Below are positions 1 to 9,720 of a stretch of 64,000 bases of DNA, piece by piece. The stretch covers positions 147,688,274 to 147,752,273 of the forward strand of contig CM077115.1 of the NCBI GenBank assembly GCA_039619475.1, written 5' to 3'. The position numbers were made by a program, and so were the translations under genes. The stretch's first letter is position 1. Each line of letters opens with the position of its first letter. This DNA is from Icerya purchasi. Taxonomy: Eukaryota; Arthropoda; Insecta; Hemiptera; Monophlebidae. The notes under the pieces were generated by a model, which saw nothing but the letters and a program-made list of their open reading frames with translations, ran no database searches and was not told the DNA's origin.

Positions 1-351
1 AAAGTTCCAAATTGTGACGGGAATGAATTTGAACGTGTTGATGATTAAAATATGAAGGAGTGGATAGAAAGCGATAAAATTGATCCTGGTTAGAGTATTT
101 TTATCGATGAAGAAATGTTAAATAAAATCAATGGGGTTCTGAATCGGAAAATGAAGATCAAGTCGAAACGCTAGAGTACCAGAACAGCGAGTAAGCTGTA
201 AAACTGCGTTGCATTGTACGCAGACTGTGATCACGTATTTCGAACAGCAGGCAGATACAACGTTCACAGACATTCTGCAGTTAGAAAATTTCCAGACGAA
301 GATACGTCAGAGAGAAAGAGATTCCCCACAGAGAGAAGAAACTGACTGACT
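1..351 (+). pseudogene. Tigger/pogo (jerky-like) transposase C-terminus, decayed
   Basis: The opening bases translate, across two in-frame stops and frameshifts, into a pattern typical of the tail of Tigger/pogo/jerky-family DDE transposases. An acidic stretch (about 140-190) is followed by a helical segment (187-351) reading ALHCTQTVITYFEQQADT and ending QREETD, then TGA at 349-351. The family normally has acidic spacers and then a conserved 'A..C...A..YFEQQ' helix at the C-terminus. An AATAAA lies just downstream (about 355-360). The catalytic core would be left of the window. It is non-functional. The family call rests on motif memory rather than a search. Confidence 0.6.
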
Positions 352-1961
352 TTTTTAATAAAAATTAATATCTAGTCTAAGTTAATCTATTCCTATTTAT
401 AACACTTTTTTTTCTGTATGTTACGTTCATTGCATTTTTGTTTGTACTCTACTTTGTGTCCTTATTTCTTCGTCTTGTCAGTATACAATATTTAAAATGA
501 ATAAAAATTTTGAATTTTATAAATCTTCTGTATGTACAATATTTACTTAATTAAATTAGTCTAAATAAACCAGTTTCCTTCTCGCTAAACGGGGTTTTAT
601 ATCACAGCTATCATTATACAGTACTATTATACGTATTATGGCGTTATAGCCATAACTGGGAATTATTTCGTAAAGCCGTAAAGTATTGCGTAATTCGGTG
701 GGAATATTTAGAAAGTTAAAAACGGAAAATATGTATATTCATTAAATAAAATTCCAAATACGAGTCGACAGGTAATGAATAAGCCGGGGAATTGCGAGAT
801 AAATTAAAATTAACAAAGAAACCAGAAATGTTTATTATTAATAGTATTAAAGTCGGAATTAGCGGTAAAAAGGGAATTTTCAAAGTGTCGCGGACAATGT
901 TTTGTCGGAATGATAAGAGATCGAGGGAAGCCTGCGCTTCGGCCGAGAGCAGTATCGAAATAGATAACGTTTACGCTGGTTCAAAAACGCGTCATCTCGT
1001 GAGAGGCGTGATAATTATCGTTAATTTTTATTTACGTATGTGCCGCGGTTCGTGTTCAAATTAAGTTAGTTAAAGCGAAACAAACTAATTAAGAAATAAA
1101 AAAAAAAAAATTTTTTAAATAACACCGCGAATAGTCTAGTCAAGTCAAAAATCCTAGTCTTCACGCGACTTACCATTAAAAAAAAAAAAAAAAAAAACGG
1201 CTTAAAGATGCCGGAATTAAGGACGTTGATCAAGATCCACCGGAGGAGGCGAATCATCGAAGCAGTACGAGTAGCGGAAACGATTTAAGGACAACATCGT
1301 CCGGAGCGGTGAAGATCCTGAAGGCGACGGACTAAACAGGCCAGATTTTATATTTTATTTAATGTTGTGAATATTTCAGTGTAGATGTGTATACGTATGT
1401 TTTGATTTATGTGTGAATAGTAATTCTTGTTATTTATTTCGTGCGTTTGTATTTGCTGTTTATTTGTCTTTTGGTGCAGCTGCATTTCCTTTTCGATATT
1501 GTGCGGCGATTTTAGAATAAAAAAGAAATAATAATAAAAATAAATAATAATAATCACGAAATAACTTTATTGAATAAGCATGGATGTGAGATGTTCTCGA
1601 CCGACCAGGCAATCCTATTAAATTTACGTTTATAAAAAAAAAATAAAAATAAATAAATAAAATAAAATAAATAAAAAGAAACAAGATTAACTAGAAAAAA
1701 TTTATCGTAGTTTTATTGGGACAGTTCCGACGGAGCTGCGATAGTATTTATTATAAAACAAAACAAAATAATACAGAAAATTATACAATTGCAATCGTAG
1801 ATAGTCAGCTATCATTTCATAATATGAAATGAAGTAAAGAGCCTCCCGACCTACACATTACGTGGGTCGTAAGGCTCGGGATACATAAAAACTCGCGGAA
1901 CGGCCGGCGGCGGGTTAACCGTGTTTTCCCGCATCCATGCATGACGAATCCCCAATTAACA
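352..1961. other. No recognisable gene; possible transposon termini
   Basis: This stretch is mostly AT-rich, with a somewhat GC-richer part at 860-1330 and A-runs near 1099, 1178 and 1637. Open frames here (for example 792-1064) lack homology I recognise and begin at non-ATG codons. A motif at 581-600 resembles a decayed Tigger/pogo right terminus and would sit about 230 bp after the transposase stop. I assign no gene. Confidence 0.4.
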
Positions 1962-1982
1962 CGGATAATCGGGGTTTTACTG
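1962..1982. repeat. Possible Tigger/pogo-type terminal repeat
   Basis: The complement reads CAGTAAAACCCCGATTATCC, closely matching the pattern of Tigger/pogo inverted-repeat ends (CAGT..AACC.CG.TTATCCG). It is followed by TA at 1983-1984, the expected target duplication. It could be the right end of the element whose transposase tail opens the window, or of a related non-autonomous copy. Confidence 0.35.
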
Positions 1983-2864
1983 TATTTTCTTTGTAATTAG
2001 AAATTAGAAAAAATAATGCAGAAATACAACGCCGGGAAACATGTACAAGTGGAAAGAGGACACAGCAATAAAAGTTTTGCAACAACGTTTAATGTTTAGA
2101 AGCAACAATAAAATTAACCGTAACGATAATGAAAAATTAAGTAATATTTCATTATTAAATTTAAAAAAATAGGAATTGATTGTACAAAAAAAAAAAAAAA
2201 TAGTAAAAGTTAAGCACTGTGAACAACTAAAATACTGTTTATGGCAAACTACAAATTTCCTACTGTTTGAATAGGAAATATGGCTGAGATCCATACCAAT
2301 GCTCGAAATATCTTAACAGTAGTCACAACTTTTATAAATAACAATTCCTACAAACTAACAAACAAAATAATCTGCCGCAATATTTAAAAATAGCACACAA
2401 GGTTCAAATAATATAGTTGGAGTAAAAAAATTTGCAATCAAATATTTTTGTAAAAATTCATGTGTCCATTACAAGTTTAAAAAAGATAACATACACGCCG
2501 CAACAAGTTTCGGAAATACCTAACTTTAGAGCAATTCTTTATTCTCTATTTTACAAGAAAATATTGTCACTTACTATTTTACAGTTTTTCTTTTGATTTC
2601 AAAAAAAAAGGAAATTGTTTTATATTGATTTATTAAATAATTATAAATATGCGTCCAGTGACTTTAATTTTTTTAAACATCATAATATTCTTTACTTCAA
2701 CGTATATGTATTTAATTTTCAATATTTAGAAAAACTATTTTGTGTTTGTTGACAATCACAGGGACATGAGAATAAAAATTAATCAAATTTCTGACTTCCC
2801 TCAAATCCCGATCGTTTTCTTATAGATTTCTCTCTGTTGTAGGCTGAGTGGACTAGCAGCTCAA

Positions 2865-3015
2865 TGTTCATTCCTGACCATGTTTGCTATCGGAGAATAT
2901 TGAAAATCCCATGGATAGCAAAGAAAACTAACCAGGAAGTTCTGCAGACGATGAATAAAGAACGTGAACTAATTAGCATCATAAAAGACAGGAAAATGAA
3001 ATACTACTGTTTTAC
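2865..3015 (+). pseudogene. LINE reverse-transcriptase C-terminal scrap (RTE/CR1-like)
   Basis: The frame from 2885 reads CYRRILKIPWIAKKTNQEVL, then a stretch ending KERELISIIKDRKMKYY. Many insect non-LTR retrotransposons end their ORF2 with '.WCYRRML.I.W....TN.EVL..M.KERELL..IK.RKL.YLGH', and this matches it closely. Only about 50 codons survive, and flanking sequence in both directions is not recognisably retrotransposon. It is a dead fragment; the exact clade is uncertain. Confidence 0.6.
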
Positions 3016-3172
3016 AAATGTCAATATTTACGAATGAATTGTGAATATACACGTTTTTTGATTGTTCCAAGTAACATACACATACATGTAGATGGAAAAC
3101 TTTAATGAAAATTTATTTTGTACATAAATATAATTAAACTTCGATAGTTTACATAAAGGTTCATTACTTAAT

Positions 3173-4746
3173 GGGGGATCCTGTTTTACGAGATCAAAAA
3201 AAATCGATTTTTTTAAAATTTCCTAAATCGATAGATAAACTATCTAAGCATATATTCACAAAGTTAAAAATGTCAATTTGAAGTACTTTTGGAGATACAA
3301 GGCTGAATGAAAAGGAGGGTCGAGCAGGTGTAGTGCATTCAGCCAGGCTCGGGCGCTCTTTCCGACCTTTCCTCCTCTACTCCGTTAAAACAGTTATCCG
3401 TGAACGTGTTGCTGCGTTGAACTTCTGTCAGCCAGGCTCAAGAACAGTTGTCTGCGCACATGTTTTTGAAAAGCTCTGTGTTAAGAAGCGGCTAACGGAA
3501 GATATAAAAAAGTTAACAATTTATTACGGTTTGCAAATTAGAAAAATCTGTCCAAGAAATGAAAAAAGCTGTGATAGCAACGCTAGATCATTATTACTCA
3601 ACAGACAAATTCCCTCGACATGAAAATTGTCCAACCGGAATCGATAGTTGGTGTGAATAGCGAAAAGCTGAATGCACCAATCAATTACGGTCTTTCGAGC
3701 ATCCTGCTCGATTGATTGACAAAAAAAATGAGAAGCACGTTCGCCTGATTTATGAAGAACTATCAAATGACAACCTTTTAACGAGATGTTTAAGCGGTCA
3801 CATGCAAAATTCAAACGAGTCGTTCAACTCAATGGTCTGGCGCATCAATCCGAAGCACTTGCATTCCGGCAAAAAAGTTATGGAAATAGCCGCCTACTTG
3901 ACTGCAGGCATGTTTAATAAAGAATATTCGGCGATTTTGAATACTACACGGTTGCTGCATTAGAATAATATTGGCCAGCAATGCAAAATGTTTGATGATA
4001 CCGCCGACGCGCAACGGATCGAAAGAGAAAATAGGCGCCAGTCACTTAGCACCAATGGGGCTCGTACGGTTTGTAGACTCGAACAAATGCATCAGAATGA
4101 GTTATTTGAGGAAGCAGAGGGGCTACTGCATAGGAATAGCTGATTAGCCGATCATTAGCGTAAGAAACACGGATTTATATTTTCTGTTATTGAAAACCTT
4201 AAAACTCGTTTTTTCAAGTTTTCATTTTTTTGGTTTTTCCGAATTGGCGGGCGCGATAACAAAAAAACTAAACGACCTATTGACACTTGGACTAAAATGT
4301 ATTCTCTTTAGTATTGAATTCTTTTCCATGTGAATCAACAAAATTGTTGAAAAAGTATTTTTAGAGAACTTTTACACAACATAAAATAACTTTTTTTTTT
4401 TTTTGTTGAAAAAGCACTTTTTTTTTTTCAAGTCTGAAAAAGTCGTAAAATTTCAATTATTTTAACTTTTTTTTTGGTGCACACAGAAAAAAAAAGGTGT
4501 AATAATTGGAAATTTATTTAGTTTTTATGTTTCTGACAAGAATTGTGAACTACAGTAAGAAGACGTTCTAGGAAAAGGCTCATTGCTCTGTAGTTAATTA
4601 TTATATCTACTTAATAAAAGTTATTTACACACTTCAAATACGTAAGAAAATATATCTCAAAGTTCGCTGGGCTAAGTTGTTTTTTTCTCTTTCAAAAAAA
4701 TTCCCGAAAAAAGAGTTTTTTTAGGTCTTCTAAAGCAGGATCCCCC
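3173..4746 (+). mobile_element. Mutator-like (MULE/Phantom-type) element with terminal inverted repeats, copy 1
   Basis: The left end reads GGGGGATCCTGTTTTACGAG. The complement of the right end (4746 leftwards) reads GGGGGATCCTGCTTTAGAAG, followed on both sides by an A-rich run, so the terminal repeats agree over roughly 30 positions with few differences. Between them lies a decayed transposase C-terminal half (3400-4143) and long A/T runs. At 1.57 kb the element is shorter than a full autonomous element because the N-terminal and catalytic half is missing. A clear 8-9 bp target duplication is not visible: the flanking 9-mers match at only about 5 of 9 positions, so the insertion is old. Confidence 0.7.
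3400..4143 (+). pseudogene. Mutator-like transposase C-terminal half, broken
   Basis: Several frames are needed. One reads RLTEDIKKLTIYYGLQIRKI near 3490-3550. A second runs at about 3712-3960 and contains TRCLSGHMQNSNESFNSMVW and MEIAAYLTAGMFNKEYSAIL. A third, from about 3988, contains QRIERENRRQSLSTNGART and ends at TGA 4141-4143. The 'C..G.TQN.NES.N...W...PK' block is the hallmark of the insect Mutator-like transposase domain family, and the C-terminal 'RR.SLS..A...R' block fits too. Stops and frameshifts separate the blocks and the catalytic N-terminal part is absent, so no function is possible. Confidence 0.7.
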
Positions 4747-6088
4747 TTAAACGTTTTCATTATAATAATTAAACACTAAATGCTATTTGTGCAGAAAACA
4801 TACCGAAAACCCTAGCAACCAAATCAGTAATCCACATCATAACTGATTTGAGTTTAAGTATATTAAATTTAACATAAATGAGTTGCCAGATAAGTTCATT
4901 ATTATATAGCAGTAAATGTTTGTTCCTTTTAATATTTTTTATATTCGATTAAACTCTGATAATTATAATTTCATACATCATTGGAAACTAGTAATGGGAA
5001 AAATTAACATTTATTAAAGAATATTTTAGATAACTCTATATTATTCAATTTCTGTTTATTCCCGATTTTCTGGGTCCAAATCCTCTCAATTTCCTGGTTA
5101 ACAAGAATTTACACGATCGTTCTTCTGTCTGTTAATAACAAACTCAACAAATTGAGACGAAGGCAAAATAAAATATCAGCAGAAACAAAAAAAAATTGCA
5201 AATTCAATTTTCTATTTTCTTTGAAATTGTTTCATTCACATTTTAAATATTTTACCGTTATAATGGCCATTAACCCAAGCAATACATATTCTTAATTTAT
5301 TATTACATGATTTTATGAAACTTTATAGTAGGCTGAACGCCGTTTAAATAGTTCTGACAAAATTTATTTGACGTCTAATATTTACATTTGTAATCATATG
5401 TGCTGACTGAAAAGGGTTTACGGAGGTGAAGTCGCTCTGAAAGTTTTACAAATAGGATTCAACCTTCCCACGGGCAACAAATATAAATATTACTCATCAT
5501 GAAAATAGACCTGCCTTTATAGAAAGTCTTTTAATCGAAAAATTAGAGGCAAATTATAAAATAAGAATAGAATATTTTTGTTACTATTGATAATGTTTGA
5601 CCACTGCCACAACATATTTTATACAAATAAAAAAGAACTTCGTAATTTATTATTGATAAAGTACATTAAAAAATGTATTAATTTTTCGCTTTAAATTACT
5701 TTTTTTTATCAAAACTATTGTTCGACTATTTTTCCTTTTTATCCGCGTTTTACATCAAAATTTCTGGGTTTCCCGGTTTGGTGGCCATCCTGTTATGTCT
5801 AATTTCAATCATACTATATAGTACAAGATAAGCACAATAAATGAAAACGACTAAGGAAAGGTGGTTTTATGTACTGTTAATATTTTACACTACATAATAC
5901 TTACGTTTATGTAATTCATCCTTGATAAAGAATACATTCAAATATCAAACTGACGCACAAACGTAAGCAGACACTTGTAATAATTAAGTTTAAGATCAAT
6001 ATTGTAAAATTGTGTGAATGAATAAAACTATCTGAAAAAAAAAATAGTCTTAAAATAAAGGAAAAAAAAATATACGTAGAATTCTTAC
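4747..6088. other. AT-rich sequence without recognisable exons
   Basis: This is TRMT2B intron or downstream sequence. Apart from the dispersed repeat at 5565-5790 I see no coding pattern, on either strand, that continues the methyltransferase. Confidence 0.4.
5565..5790 (+). repeat. Unclassified interspersed repeat, copy a
   Basis: This aligns by eye, in the same orientation, with 41037-41255. Shared blocks include TTTTTGTTACTAT, CATATTTTATA, AGAACTTCG, ACATTAAAAAATG and ATATTG/ACTATTG followed by GACTATTTTT/GGCTATTTTT. No terminal repeats, coding motif or tail are obvious, so the family is unknown. Confidence 0.6.
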
Positions 6089-7332
6089 CCTAGCAATATC
6101 CTTATGTCTTTGTTTTACACATTTAAGATACGTTGGTCGTACACAAATGGTTTTCTTACCTCGAGGTCTACCAATAAAAAATCCTAATGTTTTGGGATCT
6201 CCATCAGGACCCGTACGAAAATTGAACTCATTTTTGTTTCTGTAATATTCGGTTTCCGGCTAAAAAATAAAAACATCATGAATCGTTGTATATTAATTAT
6301 TAATTATACTTTGTTTCTCTACACTATTATAGAATAATGTAGACTACTTTTGAACAAAAATAACTGAAATAATTAGTATTAAATTAATTAAATTAATATT
6401 CAAATAGATACATGAAAACGTAATAGTTTGCGTACGATTAATTCCGTCATTCTGATCAAGATTATAAGTAGAACCATTATAGTTTATCAGTGAAAATGCA
6501 ATCTTTTATACTGTTATTGGAACAACTATACATTGAATTTTTTATGGTTTATACTTTAAATGTAATTAAATAAGGGGGAGAGACGGAAACTTATATCATG
6601 CAGAATGTTCCAAAACGTACATTATGTAGCAATTCTTGTACTCTTATATAAAAATATATGTAATAATAATTAGTTAAAATCAATATTCGAAAAAAAAAAT
6701 TAAAGAAATTCATATGATCTGATTTAAATAATTTTTTTAAGAACGATTAACTTCACATCAATTTATAAGAAACAGGAAAACGTATTAATAAATATTTTTA
6801 TCACTCTGAATGCAAAAAAGAAACTTATAAAATGACGTAAGGCATTAAAATATACTTACAGATGGTGCAACAGGATATATAGAGAATTTTGGTATGTTAA
6901 CACTATATTTGTCACGAACTGTTTGTATAGCTTTCTTAATGTGTTTATATTTCAAGTGTAACTGTTCTTCATATGGAAATTTACTTAAAGGCAAAACTGT
7001 TTCTTCAAGTTTGTCAAATTGATTTAATTCTGTAATTGGTTCCTCCGGTTCCGATAATTTACATTCCTGTAAAAAAGTAGTCATTATTGTATACTATGTG
7101 CATTACATTTACTTAATAATGAAATTTAATTGTTAAATAATGCACAAAATAACATAAAAATATAGTGAAATATTATTCAGCGTACATTTAATGTTGAAAA
7201 GCTTCTAAATACATTTTTCAGGTATTTGTAACTAAATGCACTATTGCAACGCACGCTCATCATTGTAGAAAGTTTTCTAAATAAAGTTTTTGAGTTACAT
7301 TGAGATAAATATAAAACCACACAGCTTATCAT
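6089..7332 (-). CDS. TRMT2B: TRMT2B-like tRNA/rRNA (uracil-5-)-methyltransferase, first three coding exons
   Basis: Exon 3 (6259-6089) encodes a segment starting PETEYYRNKNEFNFRTGPDG and continuing PKTLGFFIGRPRG. This closely follows the 'YRNKS.F....GPDG.PKTVGF.LG' block of vertebrate TRMT2B, the mitochondrial m5U methyltransferase. Exon 2 (7066-6860) carries the 'LP.S..PYEEQL..K' block that precedes it. Splice sites are clean: gtaagt after 6860, tttttacag before 7066, tttttag before 6259, gtaaga after 6089. The proposed exon 1 (7332-7186, ATG at 7332) is inferred. It is in phase 0 and has no acidic residue but many Arg, Lys and Ser residues, as expected for a mitochondrial presequence; its donor (gtacgc) is weak. 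The alternative is a start at the ATG at 7084, which requires reading through a perfect acceptor. The S-adenosylmethionine-binding catalytic domain lies outside the window to the left. TRMT2A is the alternative paralogue. Confidence 0.72.
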
Positions 7333-7559
7333 AAATCTAAACTTCAACCGGCACCTAATACATGCAACAAAACTAAATCTGCTTTCAGCGTAAAAAAGAA
7401 TAAGACAAACGATATCGTTCCAAAATCGGCGTTGCAATTTGAATGAAGAAGTTATTTTGCAATAGTCGTGATGACGAAAAGTATCGAATGGCGATGCTAA
7501 TTCCCGAACGTTTGTTCACATTTCATGTATTTTAAATAATCGCGTTATTCAAATATACC

Positions 7560-7704
7560 ATAGTTCGTTCAACGAAAATGTGCCGATGGAAATAGTCGAT
7601 ATAAATCGATATTTATAATCCACATACGGGGCCACCGTAAGTGGATAATAAATATCGATTTAAATCGACTTTTTTCATCGACACATTTTCGTTGAACGGA
7701 CTAT
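7560..7704. repeat. Foldback MITE (near-perfect palindrome)
   Basis: The left arm (from 7560) and the complement of the right arm (from 7704) both read ATAGT(T/C)CGTTCAACGAAAA and stay paired with only a few mismatches for about 70 bp, to a centre near 7632. The whole 145-bp element can form one hairpin. It sits about 230 bp upstream of the proposed TRMT2B start, in the region shared with the RBM22 promoter. There is no coding capacity. Confidence 0.8.
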
Positions 7705-8582
7705 AGTAACATCATCTAGATTAAAGTACATTAAATACAGGACCTGTTTTGCGTTCTACGGTTTTTATGTCCTGCTTTAGTTTTTTTCTCTGCTTGTTTT
7801 AAAATGGATATTAATAATATTTTGGACGAATTATAAAAAATATGTTGCAATATTTAGCAAATTTCCATCATTTTTGAGGAGGAATATTTTTTTATTCCTG
7901 TTCAAAATGTTTATGTTCTACGTATTCCTATTGTTTTCAAACAGCGAATTTAATATTCAAATATTCTATCTTTTTATGATATTTAAAATAATTAGAACAA
8001 GATAAATGAGAAATTTCCAAACTTAAGTTTGCGAAACATTTTGAAACAATATAATGTACTCTCTATAAAAACTTATTAAAAAAAGTTTAGGAGAATTAAA
8101 AACACTTTCTTAGTTATCAAATTAATTGTTCATTGTAATCTTAAAAAATTTTGAACACTATTCTGATCTTAAAAAGTTTGGGGTGAACCTTAACTTTAAA
8201 ACATGTTCACGATAAAAACAACAGAAAAAAAATGATAAAAGCCGAACATTCCGAATGATGTGATAGCATTATTTCAAAGAAAAAAGAAAAAATTAAACAA
8301 AAACAACGTGTAATGATAATCCACTGTACTGTCAATAAATTATAATGAAATTAATCAAAACGCATTTTAAAATTCTAGTTAAGTCACTGTTACCAATGCA
8401 TTTAGGCTGATGATTATAACTAACTGTGGAGAATTACTTTAGGATTATCTTTGCAAAGAATAATAGAGGATGCAAAGAAAAAGTCGCGATCAAACTTATT
8501 ACATTCAGTAGTAATTTGATATTGCATAATGAACTAAAATTACAAACTTACATTTGAATTACAATTTGATAAATAAATTATA

Positions 8583-8686
8583 AAATAATCCATATAAAGT
8601 AAAATGATGTATTTAAAAAACGCCGACTGGTTTCGAAAGTCAACATTGTTTAAGTATATCATTTTACTTTAAATGGATTGTGTTTT
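8583..8686. repeat. Foldback element with about 48-bp arms
   Basis: The left arm contains AATCCATATAAAGTAAAATG. The complement of the right arm contains AATCCATTTAAAGTAAAATG, and pairing continues with scattered mismatches to a loop around GGTTTCGAAAG (8629-8639). No coding capacity. It lies between the divergent TRMT2B and RBM22 genes. Confidence 0.7.
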
Positions 8687-9449
8687 ACAATTTTTTGTAG
8701 GATATATATCTAATTAAAGTGGGAAAAAAGGAAGTATCTCATTCTAACTCTATTCTTTATTAAATCATTAAGTTTATTAACTAAAAATGATTACAAAATT
8801 GAGAAAAAATGTACGAGATATATTAATTAAGATTTATGTTTCTCATATTTGATATATAGTTAGAAAGAAATATACACGGAAAAGTCAGTATGAAATGTAA
8901 TATTAAAATTACACATTAACTCTATTATCTTTTCGCTACCATTATTAAGAAAAATCAAAAGGAAACAAAACTGATCATTTCTATTAATAAATTATTCGGC
9001 AGTAGGCTGATACAAAACAGCAAAAAATGAATCCAAAAATTATATAAAAAAGTTATCACAAATTAACTTGTTTTCCACAACCATAAATAATAGTAACGAG
9101 TAATAAAAAGTTACAAACGTTATACATAATTACGATTTAAACGAATAAAAGCGAATAAAATGTAAATATTAGATGATTTTGATAATTAATCACTTGACGT
9201 GCACAATCATACACAATCGTCTAAACGCTGGAAGTTGGCATCAAAATGGAAGAAATTTATCTACGTCATTGTTTGATGACATTTTAAATTTTATAGGCTT
9301 TTAATGTAAATTAAATTATTATTAGCTTTTTTTATTCAAAATTGATGTTAAGGCCGCTGTCCATTTGCAAGTAAAACTGTCGGAAGTCGCTCGCGACAGG
9401 GTCTTGCAACTAGACACGCATTAAAAGTCGTTGCAAGTTTTGTCAGACA

Positions 9450-9613
9450 ATCACGAGCCTTTCCAGAACATATATGTGCAAGTACAAAAATACTCATTAA
9501 AGTGATAACAAATGAATACTACCAAATAAATATCGATTTTTTAAAGAACTTTTCGATGTTTTCTGAGTATTTTTGTACTTACACATATGTGTTCTCGAAA
9601 GGCTCGTCATTTT
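9450..9613. repeat. Inverted repeat upstream of RBM22
   Basis: The left arm contains ACGAGCCTTTCCAGAACATA and then AAGTACAAAAATACTCA. The complement of the right arm contains ACGAGCCTTTCGAGAACACA and then AAGTACAAAAATACTCA. The arms are about 47 bp, separated by about 67 bp. The right arm ends about 110 bp before the RBM22 start codon, so it may lie within its promoter or 5' leader. Confidence 0.75.
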
Positions 9614-9720
9614 CACTATGATAAACAACGCTGAAATTTTAAGCTATTATTGTTGTGAGATGCTTGGTTTTCTAGTTGATGGTATATTTTTATTATAGAA
9701 GTTAGTGTGATTCGGAAAAA

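Noticed and set aside
6860..7084. ATG at 7084 as the start of the methyltransferase exon
   Set aside because: The bases after it (ACTACTTTTTTACAG) form a textbook splice acceptor, so the exon probably begins at 7066 and this ATG is intronic.
7186..7437. An 86-codon minus-strand frame counted from 7437
   Set aside because: The frame opens with TTG, not ATG. Only the part from the ATG at 7332 to a possible donor at 7186 is used, as a candidate first exon of the TRMT2B-like gene.
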